The notes: generated by a model not told the origin, from the letters alone. A stretch of 64,000 bases of DNA from an uncultured Lachnospiraceae bacterium (GCA_910585605.1 CAJUFL010000013.1:13108-77107); one strand, 5' to 3'; positions 18,889 through 27,690 are shown, counted from the stretch's first letter. Numbers and translations: made by a program.

Positions 18889-20340
18889 ATGCATTTTCGA
18901 TACAAGGTAATCATGGTCAATATTACATTTTTATCGATTGGTCTGGGGATTCTCGGCTTCATTATCATCCATCAAAATTTCAGACAGGCATTCGAAATCC
19001 AGCTTTCCTATGCCGTAGAAGAAAATAATCTGATTCAGTCCTCTATTGAATACCAGCTTTTGGATGTTTTAAATTCTCCATCTCAAAACTTTATAAAAAA
19101 TCTGGCAGATATTGGAGATAACACAAATTCCAGTATCCTGTCCCAGCTTTCTTCTTTTTATATCGTCTGTGGCCGGCAGATGGTCTATAACAATAACAAT
19201 CCAGAAGACAATGATCTCTCACTAATACCCGAAGACCTTTTTTCTTCCCTGGAACTTGGCTCCAAAAATTATATTCTATGCCGTGAAAAAGAGGACTATT
19301 TTATCTATGTCACCTCAAAAAACATTGTAAATAAACAGGATTTATATATCATCACCAAGAGGAATACTAATGATACCTATCAGCTATTATACAGCCAGAT
19401 TCACTATTTCTCACTGCTTATGGTAATCGTACTGGCAATTTCTTCTGTCTTTTTGTATTTTATCAGCCAGCATCTGACAAATCCTTTGGAACAGTTAAAT
19501 ACCATTACCGATTATTTTGCCAGAGGAAACTATGCAGTCAGAGCCGATATTTCTTCTGATGATGAAGTGGGTATGCTCTCTGCCAAATTTAATGATATGG
19601 CTTCCTCTGTTTCCGAGCATATTGAAGAATTAAACACTATGGTAAAACAGCGGGAACAATTTGTCGCCGACTTTACCCACGAAATCAAGACTCCTATGAC
19701 TACCATTATTGGCTATGCCGATATGCTGCGTAATAAAAATGTCAGTGAAGAACGCCGGCAGCTTGCTTATCAGTATATTTACAGTGAGGGAAAGCGCCTG
19801 GAAACCATGTCCATGAAGCTATTCGATTTGATCTATCTGGGAAAAAGCGAGATTATGAGAACTGAAATAGATACTACTTCCTTCGCACAGGAAATCGTAC
19901 AAAGCATGCAGCCTATTTTAAACCGAAAGGAAATTCTTTTAGAGATTGATATAGACCCCGCCATAGTATGGGGAGAACCGGAACTGCTGAAAACTGTCTT
20001 TATCAACCTGATTGATAATGCCAGAAAAGCTTCTCATGAAAAAAGCCATATCCTGTTCCGGGGAAAAACAGAAAAAGACTATTATATATTTGAAGTAAAA
20101 GACTGGGGATGCGGTATGGATGCTGAAACTGTTCTACATATCTGTGATGAATTTTATATGGCAGATAAATCCCGTACCCGGGAAGAAGGAGGCGCAGGAC
20201 TGGGGATGTCACTTGTGTCCATCATATTGAAAAAACATGGAGCCGAATGGGAGATTAAAAGCAGTCCGGGAAACGGCACCACTATTTCCATCATGCTTTT
20301 TAGCAGTAATATCATGATAGATAAGGAGGCAGCACAATGA
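18889..20340 (+). CDS. Sensor histidine kinase
   Basis: 483 residues. One helix near the N-terminus and a second at about 180-200 enclose an extracellular sensor of about 150 residues. Then come a HAMP linker (HLTNPLEQLNTITDYFARGNY), the HisKA phospho-acceptor box FVADFTHEIKTPMTTIIGYADM, and the ATPase domain with N box (FINLIDNARKA), G1 (KDWGCGMD) and G2 (GGAGLGMSLV). The start at 18889 follows AGGAGG by six bases. It should phosphorylate the regulator just upstream. Its stop overlaps the start of the next gene by four bases, so the third protein is probably made with it. Confidence 0.92.
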   Translation: MHFRYKVIMVNITFLSIGLGILGFIIIHQNFRQAFEIQLSYAVEENNLIQSSIEYQLLDVLNSPSQNFIKNLADIGDNTNSSILSQLSSFYIVCGRQMVYNNNNPEDNDLSLIPEDLFSSLELGSKNYILCREKEDYFIYVTSKNIVNKQDLYIITKRNTNDTYQLLYSQIHYFSLLMVIVLAISSVFLYFISQHLTNPLEQLNTITDYFARGNYAVRADISSDDEVGMLSAKFNDMASSVSEHIEELNTMVKQREQFVADFTHEIKTPMTTIIGYADMLRNKNVSEERRQLAYQYIYSEGKRLETMSMKLFDLIYLGKSEIMRTEIDTTSFAQEIVQSMQPILNRKEILLEIDIDPAIVWGEPELLKTVFINLIDNARKASHEKSHILFRGKTEKDYYIFEVKDWGCGMDAETVLHICDEFYMADKSRTREEGGAGLGMSLVSIILKKHGAEWEIKSSPGNGTTISIMLFSSNIMIDKEAAQ

Positions 20341-21200
20341 ACAAGAAAAAACATAAATCAATATTATTGTATGTTTTCCCGGTTATTGTTTTGGCTGGCA
20401 TCTTACTACCAGGTATCCTTCTGCATATGATTTTTTCCATGAATCTTGGAAAAACACTGCCGGCTCCACGGGATTATTACATTGCCAGCAATTCTGTTAT
20501 TTCCAGAAATGCCTCTTCAAAACTTAGCGAATACGAAAAAATGAAACTGATATCCGGTGCCTGGGAAAGCACAGAAACTCCTGTGGATTCCTCCAAGTCC
20601 GGTATTACAGAAATCAAAGCCATAGATTTTGCCAAAAAAGCTGTGGAAGAATTATACCAGAGTTCACTCTATCCTTATCATTTTGACTCTTCTTATGGTA
20701 ACTGGTATTCCTGGGATGCTGAACTTTATCAATGTACAGAAAGTACATTTCATACCTACACTGCATACTATTGGCTGATTCATTTCTACAAGTACGATGA
20801 TACAGAAACGCATACCATCCTTATGACAGAAAATGGAACATTGCTATGCATCTCTGTAAACCGTCCAAATTTAGAGCCTAATACCAATTTCTTTTCCTAT
20901 GAAGATTCTATAAATTATACACGAATGACTAGAGAACACTTTCGAAAAAAGTACAAAAAAGGCACGACTCCTGTTTCCTTCCTCAGAGTACCGACATCCC
21001 AAAACCTGCCTGCTTATAAGAATATGCCTATCGAATCACCCAGTTATTACTTTGCAGAGGCCATGCTGGTCGGAACTCGTGTTTTAAACTGGAATGATTA
21101 TAGGAAACTTGCTGATTCTACTGAAAATTTAGAAAAATATTATATTTATCAATGTAACACAAAATCAAACTTTACCATTACTATAATTCCTTGGGAATAA
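20337..21200 (+). CDS. Membrane-anchored protein of unknown function in kinase operon
   Basis: 287 residues with one strong N-terminal helix (about 9-35, ILLYVFPVIVLAGILLPGILLHMIF) and no lipobox, so it is probably anchored with the rest outside. I do not recognise a family. The exterior part has a helical stretch (TEIKAIDFAKKAVEELYQSSLY) and an aromatic-rich segment (YGNWYSWDAELYQ, YTAYYWLIHFYKYDD). It loosely recalls the beta-rich half of the lipoproteins across the divergent promoter, but I cannot show homology. Coupling by ATGA to the kinase suggests a sensor accessory, possibly modulating kinase input. Confidence 0.7.
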   Translation: MNKKKHKSILLYVFPVIVLAGILLPGILLHMIFSMNLGKTLPAPRDYYIASNSVISRNASSKLSEYEKMKLISGAWESTETPVDSSKSGITEIKAIDFAKKAVEELYQSSLYPYHFDSSYGNWYSWDAELYQCTESTFHTYTAYYWLIHFYKYDDTETHTILMTENGTLLCISVNRPNLEPNTNFFSYEDSINYTRMTREHFRKKYKKGTTPVSFLRVPTSQNLPAYKNMPIESPSYYFAEAMLVGTRVLNWNDYRKLADSTENLEKYYIYQCNTKSNFTITIIPWE

Positions 21201-21242
21201 CCATATATCGACATTTTTTCTCCCTATGTAATCCCTTAATCT

Positions 21243-21281
21243 TGTCGAAGATACCATCTTATGCTGATAGAATTTGTCGAA
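21243..21281 (+). promoter_or_regulatory. Two Spo0A-type boxes (TGTCGAA)
   Basis: TGTCGAA occurs at 21243-21249 and 21275-21281, matching the Spo0A box TGNCGAA. They lie 90-130 bases before the Spo0E-like start and about 50-90 bases before a plausible -10 (TATTATAAG near 21331). Related sequences TGCGAA and TATCGAA follow at about 21295 and 21308. Regulation by Spo0A is inferred from these matches and the product of the next gene. Confidence 0.55.
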
Positions 21282-21371
21282 ATAATATGAAAAGTGCGAA
21301 TCATTATCGAATCATACACCCCCTATATATGGTATTATAAGAACACAGAAATACTAAAAGGAGGAAGTTTC

Positions 21372-21581
21372 ATGGAAGAACAACAAGAGAATCTATTAAA
21401 GCAGCTTGAAGCTGAAGGCAGACAAATTGCAAAATACCGAAAACTGATGTTAGATTTAACACATTCTGGTAAAATGATTGATTGTTCTAAAATGCTGCGT
21501 ATCTGCAACAAACTAAATAAGCATATTTCCTCATTCGACAGCATTAACCATCAATTAGTAGAATTAGAGGCCGTTAGCTGA
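21372..21581 (+). CDS. Spo0E-like small protein
   Basis: 69 residues, starting at an ATG preceded by AGGAGG. The pattern I-x3-RKLMLD, a loop, then helix LRICNKLNKHISSFD resembles the two-helix Spo0E family of aspartyl-phosphate phosphatases, which dephosphorylate Spo0A and restrain sporulation. The family hallmark SxxLD appears here as CNKLN, so catalytic competence is doubtful. The Spo0A-type boxes upstream support the assignment. A strong terminator follows at 21636. It could otherwise be an unrelated small helical protein. Confidence 0.55.
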   Translation: MEEQQENLLKQLEAEGRQIAKYRKLMLDLTHSGKMIDCSKMLRICNKLNKHISSFDSINHQLVELEAVS

Positions 21582-21635
21582 CGACCTCATACAACCTGAC
21601 AATCAGACAGCTAAAAACTTTAAAATACTAATGAT

Positions 21636-21686
21636 AAAGGAGCTGTTGCATTCAGAATATTTACTCTGATGTGACAGCTCCTTTTT
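21636..21686. terminator. Bidirectional terminator
   Basis: Long stem AAAGGAGCTGT / ACAGCTCCTTTTT with further pairing toward the loop (GCATTCAGA / TCTGATGTG). It has a T-run on the plus strand and a matching A-run on the other side. It lies between the convergent Spo0E-like gene and the small gene at 21706. Confidence 0.8.
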
Positions 21687-21705
21687 CCCGTCAATTTCAT
21701 TTTAG

Positions 21706-21894
21706 TCAATTCATACTATCCAAACCTGAAACAAGACTTCTCATTTCCTGCTTAGAACTCACTGCACGGGAACGACGGATAAACTCCTGTTTTTCCCCTT
21801 CATCCATATTGCTAAACCTCTCCATGGCATGTAAATTCTCTGCAAGTGCCATGCTTAGACCTACCGGAATCTCATCATTATTCAATATACTCAT
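21706..21894 (-). CDS. Small conserved hypothetical protein
   Basis: 62 residues beginning MSILNNDEIPVGLSMALAENLHAMERF and ending SSKQEMRSLVSGLDSMN. From memory, small proteins with the pattern 'DEIP.G..MALA.N..AM..F' and 'V.SK.EM...V' are widespread in Clostridia with no known role. The start at 21894 has GGAGA six bases upstream; an ATG four codons earlier lies on that ribosome site. It is 111 bases past the PGDYG-like gene and may be the last gene of that operon or have its own promoter. Confidence 0.65.
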   Translation of the reverse strand: MSILNNDEIPVGLSMALAENLHAMERFSNMDEGEKQEFIRRSRAVSSKQEMRSLVSGLDSMN

Positions 21895-22005
21895 ATTCTT
21901 CTCCATTCTGCCGTTTTTTATGGCATACATAAAAATTTTAATTCTTACCATACCAATAATATGTGCAGAATTCCCATAAAAAATACTTTACCTGCCTTCC
22001 ATTTT

Positions 22006-23013
22006 TCAGGAAAAATCTTCTTCATAGGTCTGACGGAAAATCTCACGCTGCACCACATATATATCCTGAAAATCCTCAAAACGTACAGCCATATAATCTC
22101 CCGGTCTTCCAAGATAATACTCTTCACTGCCCCCTGCCGGAAAAATTTTAGTCCTTTTTCCCAATTTCTTTGCATAAATACCTGAATCCGGTTTGGGGTA
22201 ACATAAATGGGCAATTTCATCCAGGCTGATAAACTCCCCTGTATCCGCTATCTCTGCTTCAGGAAGAAAATCCAGCATCTGTTTAAAAATATCGACTGAT
22301 TCTTCCGTTTCGTCATAAGTCTGCTCAAATTTGATACGTTTCATATCATACACTTCCCCACGGCATCCAATCATAATATATATATCCGAATCAGCCGCCA
22401 GTGTAATTCCGGATTCGTTTTCCAGGGATCTAATACGAATGTGCTCCCCCCTCTTTACAATATCCGTTGTCCTTACAACTGCCCAGGGAATCCTTTTTTT
22501 CCTATACTTTTTCAGCTTCCGGATATCCTCTTCATGCTCTTCCCCGTAAGTCCCTGCATCAATACACACACAATCCTTATGATAGGAATCTGACATTTTC
22601 AAAAAATATTCCATGGAACTGTCAAGTTCCATTCCTGATATCTTTACTTTCAAAATCGCAGAAGAAATCCTTCCACCTGCACCCGTTGCCTTTCCTTTCA
22701 CCAACCCGAATTCCGGTATCAAATAATCCAGAAATTCCAGTGCCCGAAGCCTTTTCGTATCACTAAAAAAATACAGTCTGTCCTCCTCCTGTTCTTTCCA
22801 GACAAACAAAAGAAAATGACAGTCGAATGCCCGCATATATTCCTCATAATCCAGTATGTTCGCTGCCGGAAGTTCCACTCCCATCATCTGTGCTGAAAGC
22901 CCCTTAAAAATAGTTTCCTCTATCTGAGCCACCACCATTGCATTATTTTCATATCGATAGCTTTGTACAATACCCGGCAATGCGATATTCTCCTGCCTTA
23001 TAAAACCATACAT
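22006..23013 (-). CDS. Uncharacterised protein with C-terminal PGDYG-like segment
   Basis: 335 residues, soluble, no signal or membrane helix. The C-terminal segment GRPGDYMAVRFEDFQDIYVVQREIFRQTYEE matches the 'PGDY...Y.V....F..TYE' pattern of PGDYG-type proteins. A central part (CVCIDAGTYGEEHEEDIRKLKK) may bind nucleotide or metal, but I see no firm motif. The remainder is unrecognised. Start: ATG 23013 follows AGGAAGGG by about 11 bases; a GTG at 23025 is an alternative, closer to that site. It lies 57 bases downstream of the nucleotide cyclase gene and is probably co-transcribed, so it might respond to the cyclic nucleotide. Confidence 0.6.
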   Translation of the reverse strand: MYGFIRQENIALPGIVQSYRYENNAMVVAQIEETIFKGLSAQMMGVELPAANILDYEEYMRAFDCHFLLFVWKEQEEDRLYFFSDTKRLRALEFLDYLIPEFGLVKGKATGAGGRISSAILKVKISGMELDSSMEYFLKMSDSYHKDCVCIDAGTYGEEHEEDIRKLKKYRKKRIPWAVVRTTDIVKRGEHIRIRSLENESGITLAADSDIYIMIGCRGEVYDMKRIKFEQTYDETEESVDIFKQMLDFLPEAEIADTGEFISLDEIAHLCYPKPDSGIYAKKLGKRTKIFPAGGSEEYYLGRPGDYMAVRFEDFQDIYVVQREIFRQTYEEDFS

Positions 23014-23070
23014 CGATTCTTTCACCCTTCCTCATTTCTCTTATGTCCCTTTGCAAAAAATTCCCATCTG

Positions 23071-24627
23071 CTATGACAGCAATTCCTCTGCAAAGCCCTG
23101 AAAACTTTGGTTTACATGGGTAAAGTGCAGAATCAGTTCATTCTCTTTACACTCTACCACTTTGGCATATACCCCATTAAAAATTGCTCTTCCGTCTTTT
23201 CTGGCTGCAAATATTTCAACATCCGAATACATTTCCAACTGCCCCTCTACATAGAAACCGGACTCCTGTTTTTCCCTGTATTCATTGTTCCCTGTCTTCT
23301 CTTCTTCCCTTTCCAGCAATACCACCACTGCACGTTTTCTGGAAAATTGTGTAAGTACCGCCATAATAGGTTCTTCCGACACCAATTTCCCTTCAATTCT
23401 ATAAAGATTAAATACAATCCATTCCTCCACCGGCTTCAAAACATCAAACTCCACATTTTCAATCCGGCACTGATAATCACCGCCGATTCCAATCACTTCA
23501 CATACCGGAACCGGTTTATGAACCCCTTTTGCCATAATCGCCATACGATTATGAACTTCTACCGGACAGGATATCATATTTAATGCTTCTTTGGACACCA
23601 GTACCTGCCCGCCTACACTATAACTCTCAATGCGGGAACATTCATTGACAACTTTGCCTACCACATTATACCGCATCACTTTTTCCGAACCCACATTGCC
23701 GATAAAAGCTTCTCCCCGATGAACACCAATACCCATTTCCAATGCCGGATAACCCTGCTCTTCACAATAGGCATTCACTTCTCCCATGCGATTCTGCATA
23801 GTGACAGCTGCTGCCACTGCATCTGCTGTCTGTTCTTCAGATACCAGCGGTGCACCAAATACTGCCAGCACACCATCCCCCATAAATTCAATGACTGTTC
23901 CCCTGTAACTTGTAATCACTTCTACCATTTTCCCAAAGTAAAAATTCAGGAGTTTTATCACGGATTCCGGCTCTAATTCCTCTGAAATAGAAGTAAATCC
24001 CCTTAAATCAGATATCATAACTGTAAGCTCTTTCTTTTCCCCGCCGATTACAGCCCCCTCCGGATGCTCCAAAATCAGCTCTAAAACCTTATCCGAAAAA
24101 TACCTTCCAAATACCTGATGAAGCAGTTTATTTCTGGACTCTAACTTCTGGTTTAAACGTATGATTTCCCTTGCAGCCTGTAAATCCCCTGCCTGTTTTT
24201 GCAGTACCTTTTCATAATTCCTTGTTACCTCATACTGCCATGCCATTCTCTCAACCCTTAAAATGCCTGATTTGGAAAAAGGTTTCAGCAAAACAACCAT
24301 GGCACCTCTGGCAAAACACTTTTCATCTAATTCCTGATTTCTTTCTTCCGTCATAAAAAATAAAGGCACACCTGCAAAAGCCTGCTGTTTTTTTAAATAA
24401 GATATTGACAAAAAATCTTCTTCCACTGCCGTCTGATAATCCATAATTATCAGCGATGGGGAGCTGATTCTCGACAGACCCTCTGCATTTTGTGTCTCTA
24501 CTGCCCTTTGCACAGCAGAAAATGACAACAGACAAAGTGCACGCATACTTCCTGTCGAATTAATTCTTCTTTGTGCCTCTAACATTTCCTTTCTCTCGCT
24601 GCCGATTACCCAGATCACTTTCTCCAT
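23071..24627 (-). CDS. Class III adenylate/guanylate cyclase with receiver-like domain
   Basis: 518 residues. The N-terminal 130 residues look like a receiver (LIIMDYQTAVEEDFLSI as the Asp loop, LLKPFSKSG as the Lys loop). A coiled linker (RLNQKLESRNKLLHQVFGRYFSDKVLELIL) follows. The cyclase domain comes next, with metal Asp residues in VMISDLRGFTSISEE and FMGDGVLAVFGAP and the Asn/Arg transition-state pair in VVNECSRIES. The position usually occupied by Lys in adenylate cyclases is Glu (TVIEFMGD) and the second purine-specifying residue appears to be Asn (RYNVVG), so the nucleotide made is uncertain. A C-terminal region of about 130 residues (from about 390) may be a PilZ-like beta domain. 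Start ATG 24627; ribosome site GGTGG. Confidence 0.85.
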   Translation of the reverse strand: MEKVIWVIGSERKEMLEAQRRINSTGSMRALCLLSFSAVQRAVETQNAEGLSRISSPSLIIMDYQTAVEEDFLSISYLKKQQAFAGVPLFFMTEERNQELDEKCFARGAMVVLLKPFSKSGILRVERMAWQYEVTRNYEKVLQKQAGDLQAAREIIRLNQKLESRNKLLHQVFGRYFSDKVLELILEHPEGAVIGGEKKELTVMISDLRGFTSISEELEPESVIKLLNFYFGKMVEVITSYRGTVIEFMGDGVLAVFGAPLVSEEQTADAVAAAVTMQNRMGEVNAYCEEQGYPALEMGIGVHRGEAFIGNVGSEKVMRYNVVGKVVNECSRIESYSVGGQVLVSKEALNMISCPVEVHNRMAIMAKGVHKPVPVCEVIGIGGDYQCRIENVEFDVLKPVEEWIVFNLYRIEGKLVSEEPIMAVLTQFSRKRAVVVLLEREEEKTGNNEYREKQESGFYVEGQLEMYSDVEIFAARKDGRAIFNGVYAKVVECKENELILHFTHVNQSFQGFAEELLS

Positions 24628-24644
24628 AATATCCACCCCGGATT

Positions 24645-24666
24645 ATTGTAACCAATTGCAAAGCAA
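24645..24666 (-). repeat. Short dispersed motif upstream of cyclase gene
   Basis: The minus strand reads TTGCTTTGCA then ATTGGTTACAA, just before the ribosome site of the cyclase gene. A near copy (TTGCTTTGCAAAATTGGTTACAA) precedes the ABC ATPase start at 37469. Role unknown. Confidence 0.4.
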
Positions 24667-24696
24667 TTAATCACCTACTTTACTTATGCTGTCATT

Positions 24697-25650
24697 TTAC
24701 CAAAGTGAATGCCAGGAACCCTTTCTCTCACCAGTAGGCTGTTTCTTAGGATCAGCCTTACAGTTGTCACATAAAATTCCTGTCCGGATTGGTGCACCGC
24801 AACATTCACATGGCACACGTACCGGTGAATTCTTTGGTATTTCCAGATATTCATCCCTGAAAAAATACTCGATAATCCTTCTTGGTACACCTGTATCCCG
24901 TTCAATCACAAGTGCAGACGCTGCACCTGCTCTCTCCAGATAATTACGGATGGTCTGAAAATCATCATAATTATCCCTGCCACAGCGTTCACATCGATAA
25001 ACCCCCACTGTTATATTTTTGAGAACTTTACATCCACAATGCTGACATGCCAAAGGAATGCGATTCATACGAAAAGCATTTGTATTTCTGCGTTTTTTGG
25101 CTCCCAGCGGAACCGGTTCAATACTCAATACCTTTTCCCTTGCATCTTTCTCTCTTTGTATCGAATCAATCTGCCTTCCTTCATTATCCTTTGATGATAT
25201 CTCCCGTACTATCCTGTCTGTCTTGCTATCCTGTTCTTCAAAAATTTCCGGCATCAACTGTCTAAACTGACGTCTCAAATCCGAAAATGCCTTTTTCGGG
25301 TTTTCAAAATAGGATATCATCTGTACATTATTCAAATAAAACCGAAACGTGTCATTCATTTCCATTTCAAGAATCTGAAAGGGAATAATGATCTTCCGGT
25401 TACAAATCGCACTGTCAGTCTCCTTCTCTACCCATATGGACGACTGTGAAGTCGGAGATAAAACCAGCAAAAATACCATACAGTTCTGAATTGCCTGCGG
25501 TATCTCCCTTGCATAGCTAGAACCTGCCGGTATCATTTCCGGTGCTTTCCAGTATGGCACTCCCATCTTTTCCAGCTCTTCTATAATCTGGTTAACAAAT
25601 TTTATATCCTTTGAACAATAACTAATAAAAACGGAGTTCTTATTCGCCAT
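24697..25650 (-). CDS. TIR-domain protein with zinc ribbons
   Basis: 317 residues. The N-terminal TIR domain (about 1-140) begins NSVFISYCSKDIKFVNQIIEELEK, with SSIWVEKETDSAICNRKIIIPF carrying the Glu expected of NADase-type TIRs. A charged linker follows. Then come a zinc ribbon CQHCG...CERCG, a helix-turn-helix-like part (YLERAGAASALVIERDTGVPRRIIEYFF) and a second ribbon CECCG...CDNC. The C-terminal half resembles the YvyF-type flagellar/regulatory proteins. Bacterial TIR domains often hydrolyse NAD or make cyclic ADP-ribose isomers; here the partner domains suggest DNA or protein binding. ATG 25650 follows GGGAGGG. It lies between the GGDEF and cyclase genes with short gaps, probably one operon. 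Confidence 0.8.
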   Translation of the reverse strand: MANKNSVFISYCSKDIKFVNQIIEELEKMGVPYWKAPEMIPAGSSYAREIPQAIQNCMVFLLVLSPTSQSSIWVEKETDSAICNRKIIIPFQILEMEMNDTFRFYLNNVQMISYFENPKKAFSDLRRQFRQLMPEIFEEQDSKTDRIVREISSKDNEGRQIDSIQREKDAREKVLSIEPVPLGAKKRRNTNAFRMNRIPLACQHCGCKVLKNITVGVYRCERCGRDNYDDFQTIRNYLERAGAASALVIERDTGVPRRIIEYFFRDEYLEIPKNSPVRVPCECCGAPIRTGILCDNCKADPKKQPTGERKGSWHSLW

Positions 25651-25711
25651 ACCGATCCCTCCCAACCTATGTTGCTTCCTTTATACAAAAATGTATTAAA
25701 TCTCTTCCTGT

Positions 25712-26722
25712 CTACGCATCTTTGAAAACTACACAGTTGCGTCCTGATGTCTTTGCCTGATACAGCCTTGCATCTGCATATTCGATAGTTTCATCTAATG
25801 ACCTGCCACCCGCCAATTCCTTTACCCCAAAAGACATAGTAACTTTAATCTGCTGTCCTTCAAATTCGCAGGTACTGTCTTCTATCCTCTTGCGTACCTC
25901 TTCTGCTCGTCTGGCAGCCATTTCCTCATCACAATCTGTAAACAACAGTACAAATTCCTCACCACCCCAACGGACTACTTCACCACTATCTGCCACACTG
26001 CTTTTCAAAGAATCAGCTATATGTACCAGCACCGCATCCCCCGCATTATGTCCATAAGTGTCATTTATCTTCTTGAAAAAATCAATATCGCTTATAACAA
26101 CTGAAATGCTTTTTCGTCCTATTACCGGCTGAACAAAATCACTAAAATAAGAGTAACACCCCCTGCGGTTTTTTAACCCTGTCAGTGGATCCTCATGAGA
26201 TTCCTTATATAACAGCTGAGATTCCAGCGTCTTACCACAAAACGCTGCTGCCATCGTCAGATGTCTCACATCCCGTTCATCAAATACACTGTCCCCATTC
26301 TCTCCAAGTTTATTAATCGCCTGATACGCACCTATTACTTCTCCTCTGGCATTCGTAACCGGCATGCAAAGAATGGATCTTGTCACATATCCTGTATCTT
26401 TATCTACCTGTGGATTAAAACGGTCATCTTCATACGGATGATTCATAACAATCGTTTCTTTGTTTCCAATGGATGCCCCTACGATTCCTGTTTCCTCCGG
26501 CACGACAATCCGTTCACTGTCAGATGCCGCTAATGTCCAATATTGGTGTTTATTCCTATCCCAATACCAAAATGATGCACGTTCTGAATTTACAAGTGTT
26601 CTTCCAAGATCCGTTAATAATAAAACAGTTGCTGCAAATTCTTTTTCATCCACTAATTGATTCATATAATAAAAAATCTGTTCCAGCATTTCTTCTGCCT
26701 GCAACGGTCCGCGTTTTTCCAT
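25712..26722 (-). CDS. GAF-GGDEF diguanylate cyclase
   Basis: 336 residues: a GAF domain (about 15-160, VNSERASFWYWDRNKHQYWTL and SILCMPVTNARGEVIGAYQAINK) followed by a GGDEF domain (DPLTGLKNRRG, SVVISDIDFFKKINDTYGHNAGD, active site RWGGEEF, SFGVKEL). The active site is intact, so it should make cyclic di-GMP. The usual RxxD inhibitory site before GGEEF is not conserved (ADSGEVVRW), so product feedback may be missing. The start at 26722 has GGAGG seven bases upstream; an upstream extension of the frame would run into a repeat element and is not used. First gene of the likely GGDEF-TIR-cyclase-PGDYG operon, or a continuation of the hybrid kinase operon. Confidence 0.9.
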   Translation of the reverse strand: MEKRGPLQAEEMLEQIFYYMNQLVDEKEFAATVLLLTDLGRTLVNSERASFWYWDRNKHQYWTLAASDSERIVVPEETGIVGASIGNKETIVMNHPYEDDRFNPQVDKDTGYVTRSILCMPVTNARGEVIGAYQAINKLGENGDSVFDERDVRHLTMAAAFCGKTLESQLLYKESHEDPLTGLKNRRGCYSYFSDFVQPVIGRKSISVVISDIDFFKKINDTYGHNAGDAVLVHIADSLKSSVADSGEVVRWGGEEFVLLFTDCDEEMAARRAEEVRKRIEDSTCEFEGQQIKVTMSFGVKELAGGRSLDETIEYADARLYQAKTSGRNCVVFKDA

Positions 26723-26753
26723 ATCAAATCCTCCACCTGGTATAACCAATCTT

Positions 26754-26860
26754 ACTTCGCAAACTCCGTTTGCTGCGATAGTCGCCGTGTGTGCTGGCAC
26801 TCACGGTTTAGCTCGTTATTCGCACAAATTAATTGCCTGCTTGCCACTTATCTGCTATTC
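26754..26860. repeat. Dispersed intergenic repeat, copy A
   Basis: Contains CGTTTGCTGCGATAGTCGCC, TTATTCGCACAAAT and GCCTGCTTG in the same order as the copy at 53226-53360. The middle (about 30 bases) differs. It fills the gap between the TIM-barrel gene and the GGDEF gene. Confidence 0.7.
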
Positions 26861-27638
26861 AGACCGCCTCACTAAAATTATGTTCTAAATATTTCAATGA
26901 GCGTCTCTGATTTTCCGGCAATGTTGTCTCTATCACCAAACTACAGGCATCAAAATATTTTTTCCTATATTCCATAAATTGCTGCCAGTCAATCTTGCCG
27001 TCTCCCAGTGCCAGATGCTGATCCCTCTTCAAATTATTATCATTGATATGAATATGCTTTATATACGGAGCCAACACTTCTATCCATGTCATCATCGGTG
27101 TGGAAGAAATACTTGCATGTGCATAATCAAAACACACACCGTAATTTTCATAGATACAGAGTCTTTCAGAAATAGCAGCTAAAATGTCCGGATCCGTATC
27201 AAACATATTTTCCAGATAAATTTCCGTATCCGGATATCTTTTTAAAAGGCATTCCAAATATTCTACCGTCATTTCAATCGCCCTTTGGTCATACTCCACA
27301 CCAGAAAGCACCGGACTGATATTGGTATGAAACACAACACCCTTTACACCGATTCTGACTGCAATTTTCATACTCTGTTCCATGCGCAGTTCTGATATTT
27401 CCCGAATCCTTAGATCATGGCTAAAAACTACTATATCATAAAAGGCACCGTGCATTGTACTTCCCTCCGGCAGTCCTTCCCTCTGATAAAACTCAATCAA
27501 ACGGTTCATCTCTTCTTCGTTCTCCAGCACTTCCGGATTATAAAAATCATTCACCTCAAAACCAACCTTATATTCTTGTGCTATCTCCTTATATGACTTG
27601 ATATCCTGTTCTCTGGCTACAATCAATACCTGCCCCAT
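26859..27638 (-). CDS. Sugar phosphate isomerase/epimerase-like TIM barrel
   Basis: 259 residues of the AP endonuclease 2 superfamily (xylose isomerase-like TIM barrel). Characteristic strands are SMHGAFYDIVVFSHD, IYLENMFDTDPDILAAI, VCFDYAHASIS and HIHINDNNLKRDQHLALGDGKIDW; the last contains the His and Asp metal ligands. The family includes sugar epimerases, inosose dehydratases and endonuclease IV; the substrate cannot be told here. It sits between a hybrid kinase (53 bases upstream) and the GGDEF gene, an odd metabolic neighbour in a signalling cluster. Confidence 0.75.
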   Translation of the reverse strand: MGQVLIVAREQDIKSYKEIAQEYKVGFEVNDFYNPEVLENEEEMNRLIEFYQREGLPEGSTMHGAFYDIVVFSHDLRIREISELRMEQSMKIAVRIGVKGVVFHTNISPVLSGVEYDQRAIEMTVEYLECLLKRYPDTEIYLENMFDTDPDILAAISERLCIYENYGVCFDYAHASISSTPMMTWIEVLAPYIKHIHINDNNLKRDQHLALGDGKIDWQQFMEYRKKYFDACSLVIETTLPENQRRSLKYLEHNFSEAV

Positions 27639-27690
27639 AATACACCCCTTATCCCCTTTCGGGTCCGGACGTCAAAAAACATCCGGTAAT

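Noticed and set aside
26723..26800. N-terminal extension of the GGDEF protein
   Set aside because: The frame remains open but runs into the dispersed repeat (copy A). The downstream ATG has an excellent GGAGG site and yields the expected GAF start.
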